From assembly GCA_023436175.1 (NCBI GenBank), contig JAEZKE010000115.1, positions 1 through 33,012 of the forward strand: 33,012 nucleotides of DNA, read 5' to 3'. Position numbers and translations under genes: made by a program. Origin of the DNA: Methanobacteriota archaeon. Lineage in GTDB: Archaea > Methanobacteriota > Methanobacteria > Methanobacteriales > Methanobacteriaceae. The notes beneath the pieces are model-generated. The model made no database searches and was not told where the DNA came from. It saw nothing but the letters and a program-made list of their open reading frames with translations. This document shows, in pieces, positions 1-8,657 of this stretch (positions are counted from its first letter, which is position 1; every line of letters starts with the position of its first letter).

Positions 1-134
1 ATTTCTTCACTGTATTTTCTTGTTCCAATGGTATAATAATCAGCTTCATTACGAATATAACTAATTCCATCGCCTTTTTCTTCCATAAAATTTGATATTT
101 CAATTAATTTTTCATAAAACTCTGCATCTACCAT
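1..134 (-). CDS. Hypothetical protein, N-terminal part (cut by window edge)
   Basis: The reading frame starts at ATG 134 and runs leftward off the window without a stop, giving 44 complete codons. The start is supported by a strong ribosome binding site (AAGGAGAG, 144-151) nine bases upstream. The visible peptide begins MVDAEFYEKLIEISNFM and is acidic and helical, with no motif I recognise. A TATA box lies about 40 bases upstream. It is divergent from nudC. No function can be given from this fragment. Confidence 0.75.
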   Translation of the reverse strand, partial: MVDAEFYEKLIEISNFMEEKGDGISYIRNEADYYTIGTRKYSEE

Positions 135-171
135 TTAATCTTTCTCTCCTTTTAATAGTTTAATTATACAG

Positions 172-217
172 TCTTTTATACTCCTTGAACTTTATTTCTC
201 CATTTTATTAAATGGAG
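172..217 (-). promoter_or_regulatory. Promoter and operator-like inverted repeat of the leftward gene
   Basis: On the minus strand a TATA-like stretch (AGTATAAAAG, about 173-182) sits 40-48 bases before the start at 134, predicting a short leader that begins at the ribosome binding site. Just upstream is an 8-bp inverted repeat, CTCCATTT (198-205) and AAATGGAG (210-217), with a 4-base loop. Because it is upstream of the TATA box it is more likely an operator than an mRNA hairpin. The rest of 218-517 is AT-rich with no gene seen. Confidence 0.45.
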
Positions 218-517
218 CAAAGGGTAAAATAAGCAACATTATTTATGTCTAATCTACATATATGTTTCTTTTTATTGTATTTAAATAGAAAAATTTAAAT
301 TACAAATTTTAAATTCTAAGTTAAGTATGTTAAATGTTTTCTTTTTTTGAAAATAAGAACAAAAATTTTGAGACAATAAAAAAATTGTTTATTTATATCT
401 TTATACCACTACAATTTAGTACATAATTTACCAATTATAATGAACATAATACCATGATCAGTTTATACAGCATTTATAGAAATAATTATTTATCAAAAGA
501 TTAAATTACTATTAATT

Positions 518-1354
518 ATGTCAAAAAAAAGCATTTACAAGCGATACATTCCAGCTGTTGCTCCTGAACAGGGAAACAATGATTACGCATACTGGTTTGT
601 GTTTAATCATGGCAAAATGTTAATAATCAATAACAGTGAAATTAAGATTCCTTATGCAAAAAATATAGAAGAACTTAACATTCTTCCAATCAGGACCCAA
701 TATCTCGGCACGTTAAATGACCATCCATGTTACTCCGCAGAAGTTAATTTAAATGAGGACGAAGCTAAAGGAATGGATTTTATAGAGTTACGTTCATTAT
801 ATAATATTTTAGATGAAGACATATTTCTTTTAGCGGGAAAAGCTATTCAAATTGTAAACTGGGATCAAACACACCAGTACTGCGGCAGATGTGGTACTCA
901 GACAGAAGCATTACAAGGGGAAAATGCAAAAATCTGTCCAGAATGTGGATTCATAAGTTACACCCGCATTTCTCCAGCCATAATAACAGCAGTATTAAAA
1001 GATGATAAAATTCTCATGGCTCATGGCAAGGATTTCCCTGAAAACAGGTACAGCATTATCGCAGGATTTGTGGAGCCTGGGGAAACTCTGGAAGAATGCG
1101 TAAAAAGAGAGGTAATGGAAGAAGTAGGTATAAAAGTTAAAAATATAAGATATTTTGGAAGCCAGCCATGGCCATTTCCCAATTCCCTGATGATTGGTTT
1201 TATATCCGAGTATGAAAGCGGCGAAATATGCGTTGATAACTATGAGATAACGGATGCAAAATGGTTCGATGTGAACAATCTTCCAGATCTGCCTTCAAAA
1301 ATGAGCATATCAAGAGAAATAATAGACTGGTATATAAAAGAAAAACAACTCTAA
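518..1354 (+). CDS. nudC: NADH pyrophosphatase (Nudix hydrolase NudC type)
   Basis: A cytoplasmic Nudix hydrolase of the NudC class, which splits NAD(H) into NMN(H) and AMP; bacterial NudC can also remove NAD caps from RNA. The 278 residues have a poorly conserved N-terminal domain, a four-cysteine zinc ribbon (C122, C125, C140, C143), then the Nudix domain. The Nudix box runs from G183 to I205 with the expected E189, R197, E198, E201, E202 and G204. It is followed by SQPWPFPNS (215-223), the signature that separates NADH pyrophosphatases from other Nudix proteins. There is no ribosome binding site before ATG 518; a TATA-like stretch at about 460-478 suggests a short leader or none. It stands alone, divergent from the gene at the left edge. 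Identification is strong; archaeal substrate preference is unproven. Confidence 0.93.
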   Translation: MSKKSIYKRYIPAVAPEQGNNDYAYWFVFNHGKMLIINNSEIKIPYAKNIEELNILPIRTQYLGTLNDHPCYSAEVNLNEDEAKGMDFIELRSLYNILDEDIFLLAGKAIQIVNWDQTHQYCGRCGTQTEALQGENAKICPECGFISYTRISPAIITAVLKDDKILMAHGKDFPENRYSIIAGFVEPGETLEECVKREVMEEVGIKVKNIRYFGSQPWPFPNSLMIGFISEYESGEICVDNYEITDAKWFDVNNLPDLPSKMSISREIIDWYIKEKQL

Positions 1355-1454
1355 ATATATTTTACTAAAAGCATAATTTTACTTTAGATCTTAAAATACA
1401 TATCACCATTATTTTTAGAGAACCGTAATTTTTATCCTTATAACTGTTCCATAT

Positions 1455-1472
1455 TAGTTTAGTAAAAAACTA
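1455..1472. promoter_or_regulatory. Operator-like dyad TAGTT-N8-AACTA upstream of the TrmB-family gene
   Basis: TAGTT (1455-1459) and AACTA (1468-1472) form an 18-bp dyad 22 bases before the regulator's start codon. The same arms with the same 8-base spacing occur at 2429-2446, in the promoter of the next gene. This suggests autoregulation by the TrmB-family protein. Seen directly; function is inferred. Confidence 0.5.
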
Positions 1473-1493
1473 CCAAATTTAGGATCTATTAAT

Positions 1494-2297
1494 ATGAATG
1501 AAATATCAACCAACCTTATTGAGTCCCTGAAAACTATGGGACTGGCTGAATACGAAGCAAAAGTTTACTCTACACTGGTATTATTTGAACGGGCAGAAGT
1601 TAAAAGGATCTATGAGTATCTGAATGTGCCTAAACCCAGCGTATACCAAAGTTTAAAGGGATTAATGGACAAAGGCCTGGTAATGATGGTTAGTTCTAAG
1701 CCTGCAATTTACAGGGCTGTTCCACCTAAGATAGCCCTTAAACATCTTATAGAAGTACATAGAAATGCAGAAAGAAGCGCACTTGAAGAATTAGAACAGC
1801 TTGAAAAAAGTAATTTAGAAACTGAAGACTCTGAAATCATATGGACTCTCTTTGGTGAAAATAATGTAGAACACAGCATGGAAGAGTTAATATGTAAAGC
1901 CCAAAAGTCGATGAAGCTTATTCTTCCTGCAGAATATATGGATTTTCTTTCCCTTATAAATAACAAAGACTTAAAAATTGAATTATTGATATTTGGAAAG
2001 GATACTTCCATTGCAAGGCGTTATAACTTAAAGAACTTATCTGTACATAATGGACATGAGATAGATGTTTTAGATTTTGGTGATCTCTCCAAATATTTAA
2101 CCAACCTTCCTTTGCCTCCGGAGCAGTATACTAAATCCATATTTATATTCATTGATGATAATGAATTTATGTTCGTGCCTCCCTATCCCGGGAAGACAAA
2201 GTCAGGCATTACCTCAAAAAATCCATATCTCATAGGTCTTGTGAACATAATCGCAGGGGCAGTATGGGAACACACACCTGAAGTGCCATTGGAATAA
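1494..2297 (+). CDS. TrmB-family transcriptional regulator
   Basis: A 267-residue DNA-binding regulator. Residues about 10-75 form a winged helix typical of TrmB proteins (GLAEYEAKVYSTLVLF, then PKPSVYQSLKGLMDKGLV as the recognition region). A short coiled segment (about 85-110) follows, rich in Glu and Leu, and then a C-terminal ligand/dimer domain of about 150 residues, shorter than in sugar-binding TrmB of Thermococcales, so the ligand is unknown. The start has AGGAT about nine bases upstream. It lies 289 bases before the YhgE/Pip gene in the same direction. Both upstream regions carry the same TAGTT-N8-AACTA dyad, so the simplest reading is that this protein controls itself and its neighbour. 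Confidence 0.85.
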   Translation: MNEISTNLIESLKTMGLAEYEAKVYSTLVLFERAEVKRIYEYLNVPKPSVYQSLKGLMDKGLVMMVSSKPAIYRAVPPKIALKHLIEVHRNAERSALEELEQLEKSNLETEDSEIIWTLFGENNVEHSMEELICKAQKSMKLILPAEYMDFLSLINNKDLKIELLIFGKDTSIARRYNLKNLSVHNGHEIDVLDFGDLSKYLTNLPLPPEQYTKSIFIFIDDNEFMFVPPYPGKTKSGITSKNPYLIGLVNIIAGAVWEHTPEVPLE

Positions 2298-2427
2298 GAG
2301 ATAAATACACATTTTATTTTTCCCATTCACTAATTTAATCATAAGAGCAATATTTATTTTTTAAGGTCTATCTCCTGTTTTATTCATTAATTATCTATTT
2401 TTAAAATTTATTTTGTAATTTGGGTAA

Positions 2428-2516
2428 GTAGTTTTTAACATAACTACTATCAGAAAACTTTATATACTTAATGGTTGTTTATATATCTCCTTAGATAGTT
2501 GTCATGTACATAACTA
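2428..2516 (+). promoter_or_regulatory. Promoter of the YhgE/Pip gene flanked by operator-like dyads
   Basis: TTTATATA (2459-2466) is a good TATA box, predicting transcription from about 2490. A dyad TAGTT-N8-AACTA (2429-2446) lies just upstream, matching the one at 1455-1472, and a looser one, TAGTT-N11-AACTA (2496-2516), lies just downstream of the predicted start. A 13-base direct repeat ACATAACTAC[T/C]AT (2438-2450 and 2508-2520) is part of both. Sites on both sides of a TATA box fit repression. Confidence 0.55.
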
Positions 2517-2586
2517 CCATAATTAATTGTTCAATTTATTAATTCAATTTAAATAATAATCACTAAAAGAGTAAGGAATGAGTTTA

Positions 2587-4494
2587 ATGATAAAAGGGAT
2601 AACAGAAATCTTTAAAAATGATATTAAAGCCATTATACGTAACCCAGTAGTCATATTTGTTTTGATAGTAATTATTTGTATACCTGCACTTTATGCATTA
2701 CTTAATATCCAGGCAACATGGGACCCCTACAGTGAAACTTCAAATATTAAAGTTGCTGTAGTTAACGATGATTTAGGTTATAATACTAATGGAACGCACT
2801 ATAATATCGGAAATACTTTAGTTAACGAATTGAAAAACAATACAAACTTTAGCTGGCAATTTGTTGATGAACAAACTGCATTAGATGGAGTTAAAAATGG
2901 AAAATATTATGCAGCATTAATAGTTCCAGGTAACTTCAGCAAAGACCTGCTTTCTATTGAAACCTCTTCAACCCCCCATCAAGCCAAAATAAAATACATA
3001 TCCAATGATAAATTAAATCCAGTTGCACCCAGGCTTACGGGTACAGGGGCAGATACAGTACAGAACAAAATTAATAATGAGATAGTTAAAACTGTGGACG
3101 GGATTATTTTTGGTAAGCTTAGCGATATAGGGGAATTAGCTAAGGATAATAAAGCACAATTTCTTAAACTAAAATCATTTGTAAATGAGCTAAATGGAAA
3201 GTTAGGAGCTATAGACTCATCTATAACAGAAGCCAATTCAGATATGAGTACAGTACAGGAAATATGGCCTAAAGTTAGCGCAGCGCTGCCTGAGATACAG
3301 AAATATTCCAATTACGCAAGGAAAAATTATGATTCACTGTATAATCAAATTGCATCTGACCCTCAAAAAGCTTTAACTAATGTTCAGAACATGGAAACAC
3401 AAATTAGCACAACCATCACAGGTCTTAAGTATGTTGATGCTATTTTAACCAGCTTATATAACGCAACAGGAGACCAGCAATTAAAACCAGTTATCGCTCA
3501 AATTGAAACTGATATTAACTATGCAAATCAAGCATTGACTGTATTAAAAGAGGTAGAATCTGATATTAAAGATGGTAAAAATCCAACAGGGAAACTAACT
3601 GAATTAAAATCTTTAATTGACCAGATGGATGATGGAGTAAATGCATTAGTAGCCAATAAAGCAAATATAAATCAAAAAATTAACAATGCAGCAGCTAAAT
3701 TAAGTTTAGTTAACTCAAAATGGCCTACAATTAAAAGCGCCATACCAATAGCTGCAGCTAAACTTAACTCAATAAATGAGAATGATATAGACAAATTAAT
3801 CGCATTTTCAGATACTGACCAGAATGATGTTAAAAATTATTTTGAAAGTCCTGTAGAACTGGATAAAGAAACCATGTACCCTGTAAGTAATTATGGATCT
3901 GCTCTGTCTCCATTTTATATACCAATATCACTATGGATAGGGTGTATAATAGCTGTAGCCATGATAAGCATGCGAGTAAAAACAGGGCGAATATATAATG
4001 CCGCTAGTGTTTATCTTGGAAGAATGGGAATATTTTTAATAATAAGCTTATGCCAGGCATTGTTAGTTGCAATAGGATCATTATACCTGCATGTACAGAT
4101 TTCATCTGCATTGCTGTTTACTTTGACTACTCTGTATATAGGTATATGCGCCATGATAATCGTTTATTCAATGACATCTGCCTTTGGAAACGCAGGAAAA
4201 GCACTGGCAATTATAATACTCGTCCTGCAAATCACTGGTACAGCAGGAATTTTCCCACTGGAAATACTGCCGCCATTTTTCCAGGCAATACATCCATATT
4301 TACCCCTTACATATGCAGTTGGAGCGCTGAGAGAAGTAGTTGCAGGAGTTATATGGAGCACATACTGGTACAATATGTTATACCTGACTATATTCCCAAT
4401 TGTAGCCTTCATTTTAACTTTACTGATTAAAGAAAAAGTTGACAAACGTGCTCAGTGGACAGAAGAAAAATTAAAGGAGAGTGGATTATTCTAA
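2587..4494 (+). CDS. YhgE/Pip-family membrane protein (ABC-2-like)
   Basis: A large membrane protein of the YhgE/Pip family, which share ABC-2 permease-like ends and a long extracellular middle. One membrane helix near residues 20-40 (VVIFVLIVIICIPALYALL) is followed by a conserved segment after it (WDPY, VAVVNDD). An extracytoplasmic region of about 370 residues is rich in Asn, Lys and Ala and likely coiled, and about five or six helices fill the C-terminal 190 residues. I chose ATG 2587 because AAGGA at 2573-2577 is correctly spaced for it but abuts the alternative ATG at 2578. Family members include the phage infection protein of lactococci and type VII secretion-associated proteins; the transported substrate is unknown. 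No ATPase gene is adjacent. Expression is probably controlled by the TrmB-family protein upstream. Confidence 0.85.
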   Translation: MIKGITEIFKNDIKAIIRNPVVIFVLIVIICIPALYALLNIQATWDPYSETSNIKVAVVNDDLGYNTNGTHYNIGNTLVNELKNNTNFSWQFVDEQTALDGVKNGKYYAALIVPGNFSKDLLSIETSSTPHQAKIKYISNDKLNPVAPRLTGTGADTVQNKINNEIVKTVDGIIFGKLSDIGELAKDNKAQFLKLKSFVNELNGKLGAIDSSITEANSDMSTVQEIWPKVSAALPEIQKYSNYARKNYDSLYNQIASDPQKALTNVQNMETQISTTITGLKYVDAILTSLYNATGDQQLKPVIAQIETDINYANQALTVLKEVESDIKDGKNPTGKLTELKSLIDQMDDGVNALVANKANINQKINNAAAKLSLVNSKWPTIKSAIPIAAAKLNSINENDIDKLIAFSDTDQNDVKNYFESPVELDKETMYPVSNYGSALSPFYIPISLWIGCIIAVAMISMRVKTGRIYNAASVYLGRMGIFLIISLCQALLVAIGSLYLHVQISSALLFTLTTLYIGICAMIIVYSMTSAFGNAGKALAIIILVLQITGTAGIFPLEILPPFFQAIHPYLPLTYAVGALREVVAGVIWSTYWYNMLYLTIFPIVAFILTLLIKEKVDKRAQWTEEKLKESGLF

Positions 4495-4533
4495 AGCCTA
4501 AATAAACCCTTTCATTTTTAAAAGATTTAAATT

Positions 4534-4557
4534 GCCAATTCATTTCAATGAATTGGC
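4534..4557 (+). terminator. Hairpin terminator after the YhgE/Pip gene
   Basis: A perfect 11-bp stem (GCCAATTCATT, 4534-4544, and its complement ending at 4557) with a 2-base loop lies 40 bases after the stop codon and is followed by a T-rich stretch. The remaining 4558-4970 is AT-rich with no gene that I can support. Confidence 0.65.
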
Positions 4558-4988
4558 CTTTAACTTTACTAATTTTTATAATTTAGGAATTATCTGCTTT
4601 TTTTAATACATTCATAGTTTTAAACATAAGCTGTGTAAAAATTATCTAATTAGCTTAACATGTTGATGGTCCAAGAGCATAATTAACTGATTCCAATTAA
4701 AATAAGATCAAAATAGGGTTTGGTGGTTTATTTTCTGATTTTAAACTATTAAATATTAATTGTAAAAGAAATGTATCTGAGGGATTATCTTAGATTAAGA
4801 GTGCATCTAAGTATGTCATTTCCCATTCACCATCCAACATAATTCCCGATTTAAAAGTGGATTTCCAATAAATATATATTAAGTATACACAATATTTTAT
4901 TACTTAATCCAGTATTTTATAAATTTTTACCGTTTTAATTAAAATTGAATCATTTAACGATATTAACGCTACCCGGAGGTTATATTAC

Positions 4989-5201
4989 ATGCCACTCCCA
5001 GAAAATGAATATAAAAAGTTAATTAACATTTTAAAGAAATATAAAGAACAATATTCCCCAACTATCGAAGACGACCTTAAGGATATAATTGAAAGTATAG
5101 AGTTAGATGCAAAAATAAGTCATAAAGATTTAAATAAAGCTAAAATAAAAGTATTGAACACTTTCAAAGGACCTGAAATCAGCGTTACATTTGAAGATTA
5201 A
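4989..5201 (+). CDS. Small conserved-looking hypothetical protein (70 aa)
   Basis: A 70-residue soluble, highly charged protein (starts MPLPENEYKKLINILKKY) with predicted helices and no membrane segment, cysteine cluster or known motif. A strong ribosome binding site (GGAGGT, about 4975-4980) nine bases before ATG 4989 argues that it is a real gene. It stands alone between AT-rich spacers of more than 200 bases. A weak hairpin (AGCTT-AA-AAGCT, 5280-5291, then T-rich) may end its transcript. Function unknown. Confidence 0.75.
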   Translation: MPLPENEYKKLINILKKYKEQYSPTIEDDLKDIIESIELDAKISHKDLNKAKIKVLNTFKGPEISVTFED

Positions 5202-5428
5202 AATCAATATTTTTTCCATTTCTATAATTGTCCTTTTGAAATATTTATCTGTTAAAAGTTAATAATTTATATTATATTCAGCTTAAAAGCTTTATTTTCA
5301 GGAATTTTTGTATTTAAAACATTTTAAGTATTAAATATATCATTACAAGTTTACAATATTTTAATGATTAAAATAATTCATCAATATCACTATGATATTT
5401 AATTTATTCAAAATTCAAACACTTTATC

Positions 5429-5590
5429 CTAAACAGCTTCTAAATTAGAATCACCACAAAATGGACATCTATGTTTATCTTCTAATTCCAAATTTTTACT
5501 GGTTAATATCTTTATTCTGCTTGCTCTGGGACTATCATAATTATTTCCACAATTTTTACATTTTACAGTCTCCCCAGCTATATAAATCAT
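5429..5590 (-). CDS. Small zinc-ribbon protein (53 aa)
   Basis: A 53-residue protein read from ATG 5590 to a TAG at 5429-5431. It has two CxxC pairs, CKNC near residue 11 and CPFC near residue 42, spaced as in a zinc ribbon, with a basic segment between (PRASRIKIL). AGGAGG sits eight bases before the start. Such small zinc ribbons are common in methanogens and are often nucleic-acid or protein-interaction modules, but no specific role can be assigned. It is transcribed divergently from the CDF transporter gene, with about 380 bases between them. Confidence 0.8.
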   Translation of the reverse strand: MIYIAGETVKCKNCGNNYDSPRASRIKILTSKNLELEDKHRCPFCGDSNLEAV

Positions 5591-5969
5591 AATTTTAATC
5601 CTCCTTCTAATTAAGCAGTTAAATTATCAATTTTTTAGAAATATATAAAATATAATATTATTATGAATCATATGATTATTATTAATTACTATTTAAGTTA
5701 CCTTAAAAAACATGTTATTATAAAATTCATCAAAAAATGCGTAATTTAAAAACTAAAGATTTTTCATAGTTATTTATAGCATAATAATTTGATTAATTAA
5801 AAGTTAAAAATATCAATAACCTACAAAAAACATGTTAATATCAATATTTTTAATTTGTTTATACCTACTTGAGTTAATAATATAATTGCAAAACTTTTAA
5901 AGATTTATCAAATCAAAAATAGCATAAAATATTAAAATAAAAGTAAGATCATTTTTGGGAGGGTGTAAA
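5591..5969. other. Divergent intergenic region with a 13-bp direct repeat
   Basis: No gene is seen. A 13-base sequence, AAAAAACATGTTA, occurs at 5705-5717 and again at 5825-5837, exactly 120 bp apart; each copy contains the palindrome AACATGTT. The second copy is about 130 bases upstream of the CDF start. A ribosome binding site (GGAGGG, 5958-5963) ends the region. Confidence 0.4.
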
Positions 5970-6878
5970 TTGCAGAATGCATTAGAAAGAGAAACTATAG
6001 GTAAAAAAGCATCATACGTAGCCATATTTGGAAATATCACCCTCACAATCTTTAATATAATTGTTGGGATAATTTCTGGAAGTACTGCGCTTGTAGCTGA
6101 AGGTTTTCATACATTATCAGATGTTTTAACTTCCATCATAGCATTTATTGGATTTAAAATAGGGATGAAACCCGCAGATGAAGAACACCAGTATGGGCAT
6201 GGCAGGGCGGAGCCAATCGTGGGACTTATTATAGTTGTGTTTCTGGCAATTGTTGCTTATGAAATAATATCTGGAGCTTATGCCAAAATTGTACTGGGGG
6301 AAGTAGTTACACCCCCAAGTTTGATAGCAGCCATAATGGCCGCAATTGGAATAGGAATAAATTATACAATGAGCACTTATCTTACAAGATCTGGAGAAAA
6401 AATTAATAGCCCCGCCCTTATAGCTGATGGAAAACATCAAAGAGTAGACATATTTTCGTGTATAACTGTTTTAATAGGGGTAGTTGGATCCCAATTTGGA
6501 ATACCTATCTTAGATACTGTTGTATCAGTATTTATAGCTTTAATAATAATTAATACAGCCTTTCATCTGACAAAGGACAATATTAACACTCTCATGGGCA
6601 AAATACCCTCAAAACAAATCATTGAAGACATTGAAAGAGCTGCATTACTGTTAGAATGTGTTAAGGGTGTCCATGACGTGAAAATAAACAATATGGGACC
6701 ATATGCATCTGCAGAATTACATATCGAATTAAATAAAGAGTTAAAACTTGAAAAATCCCACAAAATAGCTCATGAAGTCGAGCAAAACATAATTAACAGC
6801 GTTGAACCCATCAAGATGGTCAGCGTCCACACCTGCCCTACGGAAGTAGTATGCAAACAAAATTTAGAAAAAAAATAA
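5970..6878 (+). CDS. Cation diffusion facilitator (CDF) family metal exporter
   Basis: A zinc-type proton/metal antiporter of the inner membrane. About six membrane helices occupy residues 15-200, followed by a cytoplasmic ferredoxin-like domain (about 205-300) containing HDVKINNMGPYASAELHIEL. The transport site has the HxxxD/HxxxD arrangement of zinc carriers: HTLSD in helix 2 and HQRVD in helix 5, with the DEEHQYGHGRAEP loop between helices 2 and 3. I place the start at TTG 5970 because GGAGGG (5958-5963) is correctly spaced for it; an earlier in-frame TTG at 5955 lies upstream of that site. Metal choice (Zn, possibly Fe or Mn) is inferred from the motif. It stands alone; an AGAAATCA/TGATTTCT inverted repeat at 6946-6977 may be its terminator. 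Confidence 0.9.
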   Translation: MQNALERETIGKKASYVAIFGNITLTIFNIIVGIISGSTALVAEGFHTLSDVLTSIIAFIGFKIGMKPADEEHQYGHGRAEPIVGLIIVVFLAIVAYEIISGAYAKIVLGEVVTPPSLIAAIMAAIGIGINYTMSTYLTRSGEKINSPALIADGKHQRVDIFSCITVLIGVVGSQFGIPILDTVVSVFIALIIINTAFHLTKDNINTLMGKIPSKQIIEDIERAALLLECVKGVHDVKINNMGPYASAELHIELNKELKLEKSHKIAHEVEQNIINSVEPIKMVSVHTCPTEVVCKQNLEKK

Positions 6879-7048
6879 TTAAATTATTTTTATTAATCTA
6901 TAAATTGTATCCATTAAATTGGCTCGGCTGTGCTTTGTTATTTTAAGAAATCAGAAATTATATCATTTTTGATTTCTCTTCCTCAATTTTTCAGCAATTT
7001 CCTTTTTCTTCATTATCACTTAAAGTATCCTTAGATTTAGGGAACAGT

Positions 7049-7366
7049 TTAATCCATTTCATCAGCATGGTGCTCTAAAGAATCTTTTAATTCTTTGAGT
7101 TTAGGCATATTGACCATCATTCTTTCAAAGCCGATCTTTATTAAGTCCTTAGCTTCTTGATGTTCTTAATACCGTGTTCAACTAAATCTTCATCAGCTTT
7201 GCCCTCAGATAATAAAAATTTTCTTTTCCGTTTTATATGCACTTCCAATTCTTTTTTGATTTCTACAATATTTAGAAGGATTTTCATTTTCCATTGTTTC
7301 TTTAAACCTTTCTTTAACTTCTTGAGGGTCATGCTCTAACATTTCATAAAATTTTTCATGTGCCAT
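7049..7366 (-). pseudogene. Frameshifted gene of unknown function
   Basis: Read from ATG 7366, the frame gives a sensible acidic start (MAHEKFYEMLEHDPQEVKE) for about 32 codons and then degenerates. Sensible sequence continues in another frame (IVEIKKELEVHIKRKR, then LLSEGKADEDLVEHGI), and the original frame resumes (EHQEAKDLIKIGFERMM) to a stop at 7049-7051. Two offsetting shifts therefore split what would be a protein of about 105 residues, helical and rich in Glu and Lys. No family is recognised. Either the gene is decayed or the sequence has two indel errors; several A-runs occur near the first break. Confidence 0.6.
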
Positions 7367-7886
7367 AATTTGCCTGTTTAATTGTATTTATTATTAGTTT
7401 AAGAGAACTAAAAAACCAAAACTACTAAAATAAAATATTAAATTAAATGATTTATATCCCAAATTGGAGTTAATACATTTAAAATCAATAGATATACACT
7501 CTTAAAGCTCATACAAAGTTTATTTTAAGAATATAACGATAAATATTATAATTAGATTGCATTTTAATTTTTAATTAAATAGGAAAAATAAAAAACATAG
7601 TTAACCAAAAATAAGTGTTTTATACCAACAGGAATTGTTTATTAAAACTAAATCACGCTGTTTAAAAATATTAAGTCCATAATTTATTATAAATTATATT
7701 TTTGTTTAAAAATAATGCTTTTAATTTGTAGAAACCTTTTTATATTTTAAATTCATAAATTATGAGTAACTTAGTAAGGTATAACTTATTAACTTAATTA
7801 GTTCATACTTTAACAACTGCATAACTGATTAAATTAATCTGTTTATACATTAATACAATCATAACATAGTAAAAAGGAGAAAATAC
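7367..7886 (+). promoter_or_regulatory. Upstream region and promoter of the ParA-type gene
   Basis: No gene is seen in this AT-rich stretch. TTTATACAT (about 7842-7850) is a TATA candidate that would give a leader of about 15 bases carrying AAAGGAG (7873-7879). Just upstream are two arms resembling the dispersed palindrome family described elsewhere in the window: 7790-7800 (8 of 10 defined positions of TAAsTGnATAA) and 7814-7824 (9 of 10). They are 24 bp apart, the same period as in the other arrays, but their left arms are poor. Confidence 0.45.
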
Positions 7887-8657
7887 ATGGCAGAAATAAT
7901 AGCAGTCCTGAACCAAAAAGGAGGAAGTGGAAAAACAACCACTGCCGTAAATCTAGCTACAGCACTGGCAAAAAAGGGTAAAAAAATAGTATTGGTAGAT
8001 TTTGACCCTCAAGGTAATGCAACAACATACCTTGGACTCATGAAAAGAGAAATGAAAAATACCATGCGTGATGTGCTTCATGAAAAAATTGACATCACAG
8101 ATGCAGTACGAATCACACCATATAACGGGTTGGAACTAATTCCATCAAACATAAAACTTTCAGGGATTGAAGGATATCTCAATGCTCAAACTTCACCTAT
8201 TTCTGTATTGAAAAGTAAACTGAAAAAAATTAAAGATAATTATGATTATGTCTTCATAGATGCACCTCCTACTTTAAACATCATAGCTACAAATGTGCTT
8301 ACAGCAGCAGACAGCGTAATTATACCCATCCAGGCAGACCCATTTGCATTAGAGGGAATGGTAGACCTGCTTGAAGTTATTGATATTATAGCAGAAGACC
8401 TCAACAGCCCCACAAAAATTAAAGGCGTTCTTATAACTAAATTTAGAGCTAATACAAAATTAGGTAAGGAAGTTAAAGCTGAGGTACAAAAATATTTCAA
8501 AGATGAGTTATTTAAAACCGATATCCCGGATAACATTAAAGTTTCTGAAGCTCCAGGATACAATAAGCCGGTAATTGTCTACGATCCAGATTGTGCAGGT
8601 AGTAAAGCTTACCTTGAACTGGCTGATGAATTTTTAGAGAGGGAACAAAATGAATAA
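7887..8657 (+). CDS. parA: ParA/SegA-type DNA segregation ATPase
   Basis: A 256-residue P-loop ATPase of the ParA/Soj (MinD superfamily) type. It has the deviant Walker A KGGSGKTT (residues 11-18, with signature lysine K11), the A' motif VDFDPQGNATT (about 38-48) and the Walker B FIDAPPT. ParA ATPases bind DNA non-specifically in the ATP form and move partner-bound DNA during segregation. The start has AAAGGAG seven bases upstream. The next gene begins 8 bases before this one ends and encodes a small basic protein, as expected of a ParA partner (ParB or archaeal SegB). Length and N-terminal motif fit a segregation ATPase better than the iron-sulfur Mrp/Nbp35 branch, which carries a CxxC near its C-terminus that is absent here. 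Confidence 0.9.
   Translation: MAEIIAVLNQKGGSGKTTTAVNLATALAKKGKKIVLVDFDPQGNATTYLGLMKREMKNTMRDVLHEKIDITDAVRITPYNGLELIPSNIKLSGIEGYLNAQTSPISVLKSKLKKIKDNYDYVFIDAPPTLNIIATNVLTAADSVIIPIQADPFALEGMVDLLEVIDIIAEDLNSPTKIKGVLITKFRANTKLGKEVKAEVQKYFKDELFKTDIPDNIKVSEAPGYNKPVIVYDPDCAGSKAYLELADEFLEREQNE

Noticed and set aside
4780..4850. Short minus-strand frame of 16 codons
   Set aside because: Too short, no ribosome binding site and no similarity to anything recognised.
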